Shown here: positions 12,146 through 12,230 of the stretch, piece by piece
Layout: each line of letters starts with the position of its first letter
How positions within the stretch are numbered: position 1 is the first letter of the stretch
NCBI GenBank assembly: GCA_030628805.1
Contig: DAOVQG010000125.1
Location: forward strand, 1-12,230
Direction: 5' to 3'
Source of the DNA: JAGMDK01 sp023128695
GTDB lineage: Bacteria > Planctomycetota > Phycisphaerae > UBA1845 > Fen-1342
Length of the DNA: 12,230 nt
The notes under the pieces: model-generated
The model's database searches: none
What the model saw: only the letters and a program-made list of their open reading frames with translations
Told to the model about the DNA's origin: nothing
Translations under genes and position numbers: made by a program

Positions 12146-12230
12146 GTGAGCGATAGGATTCGGACTTATCGGGATTTGATGGTCTGGCAGAAGAGTATGG
12201 CGCTGGTCACGGAGGTGTACCGGCTGACCC
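12146..12230 (+). CDS. Four-helix-bundle (23S IVP-like) protein, N-terminal part
   Basis: The first 28 codons, starting at GTG 12146, read MSDRIRTYRDLMVWQKSMAL and 'VTEVYRLT', the standard opening of the four-helix-bundle protein family (YRDL.VWQK...L....Y.LT), whose genes were first noticed in 23S rRNA intervening sequences but which also occur as free-standing genes. Full length is usually about 115-130 residues; the rest lies beyond the window. The only ribosome-binding-like sequence, AAGGGG (12133-12138), is the last unit of the heptad repeat. Function is unknown. Confidence 0.8.
   Translation, partial: MSDRIRTYRDLMVWQKSMALVTEVYRLT

Overview
The window looks like chromosomal DNA from a GC-rich Planctomycetota bacterium, most likely Phycisphaerae or a relative. 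This is inferred from protein style. Two secreted proteins carry planctomycete-type dockerin/EF-hand modules, one of them with a C-terminal pair of WRDID motifs. There is also a 'GACC...C..GG' cysteine module, an 80-residue 'MTIEQLRQ..ARPF.PF' protein and a four-helix-bundle (23S IVP-like) protein next to GGCAGAA-type repeats. No rRNA, tRNA, CRISPR array or complete mobile element was seen.

Layout, left to right. Positions 1-277 are non-coding with short palindromic repeats. A membrane-anchored beta-propeller/FG-GAP protein (278-2026, +) converges on a lipoprotein alpha/beta hydrolase (2104-3030, -), and the two stop codons lie inside one 7-bp-period inverted repeat. Divergent from the hydrolase is a Cache-HAMP-SpoIIE/PP2C sensor phosphatase (3321-5450, +). 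Positions 5479-6192 form a patchwork: a 5' fragment resembling the start of an MttB-family methyltransferase, a short antisense GIY-YIG/T5orf172 protein that reads through that fragment, and the N-terminal third of a Bvu_2165-type HU/IHF-like protein behind a very good sigma70-type promoter. Next come two tightly spaced secreted-protein genes (6202-7719 and 7741-8613, +), a hairpin-rich non-coding stretch (8614-9145), a conserved planctomycete small protein (9146-9388, -), and a secreted dockerin protein with its own strong promoter and a leader of about 245 nt (9613-10703, +).

The right end is a toxin-antitoxin neighbourhood. A DUF104-type antitoxin overlaps a vapC cut off after about 14 codons. 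A second, intact PIN toxin follows with its small downstream partner, whose C-terminus runs into a GGCAGAA heptad repeat. A four-helix-bundle gene then starts just after the repeat and runs off the window.

I do not see a convincing new multi-gene system. The two most interesting signals are structural. First, four sequence-unrelated low-complexity repeats all have a strict 7-bp period and all sit at or near gene 3' ends. Second, three gene starts (mttB-like, HU-like, vapC) keep ribosome-binding sites and/or promoters but lose their bodies within 15-70 codons, suggesting repeated deletion or replacement. An assembly chimera cannot be excluded from sequence alone.
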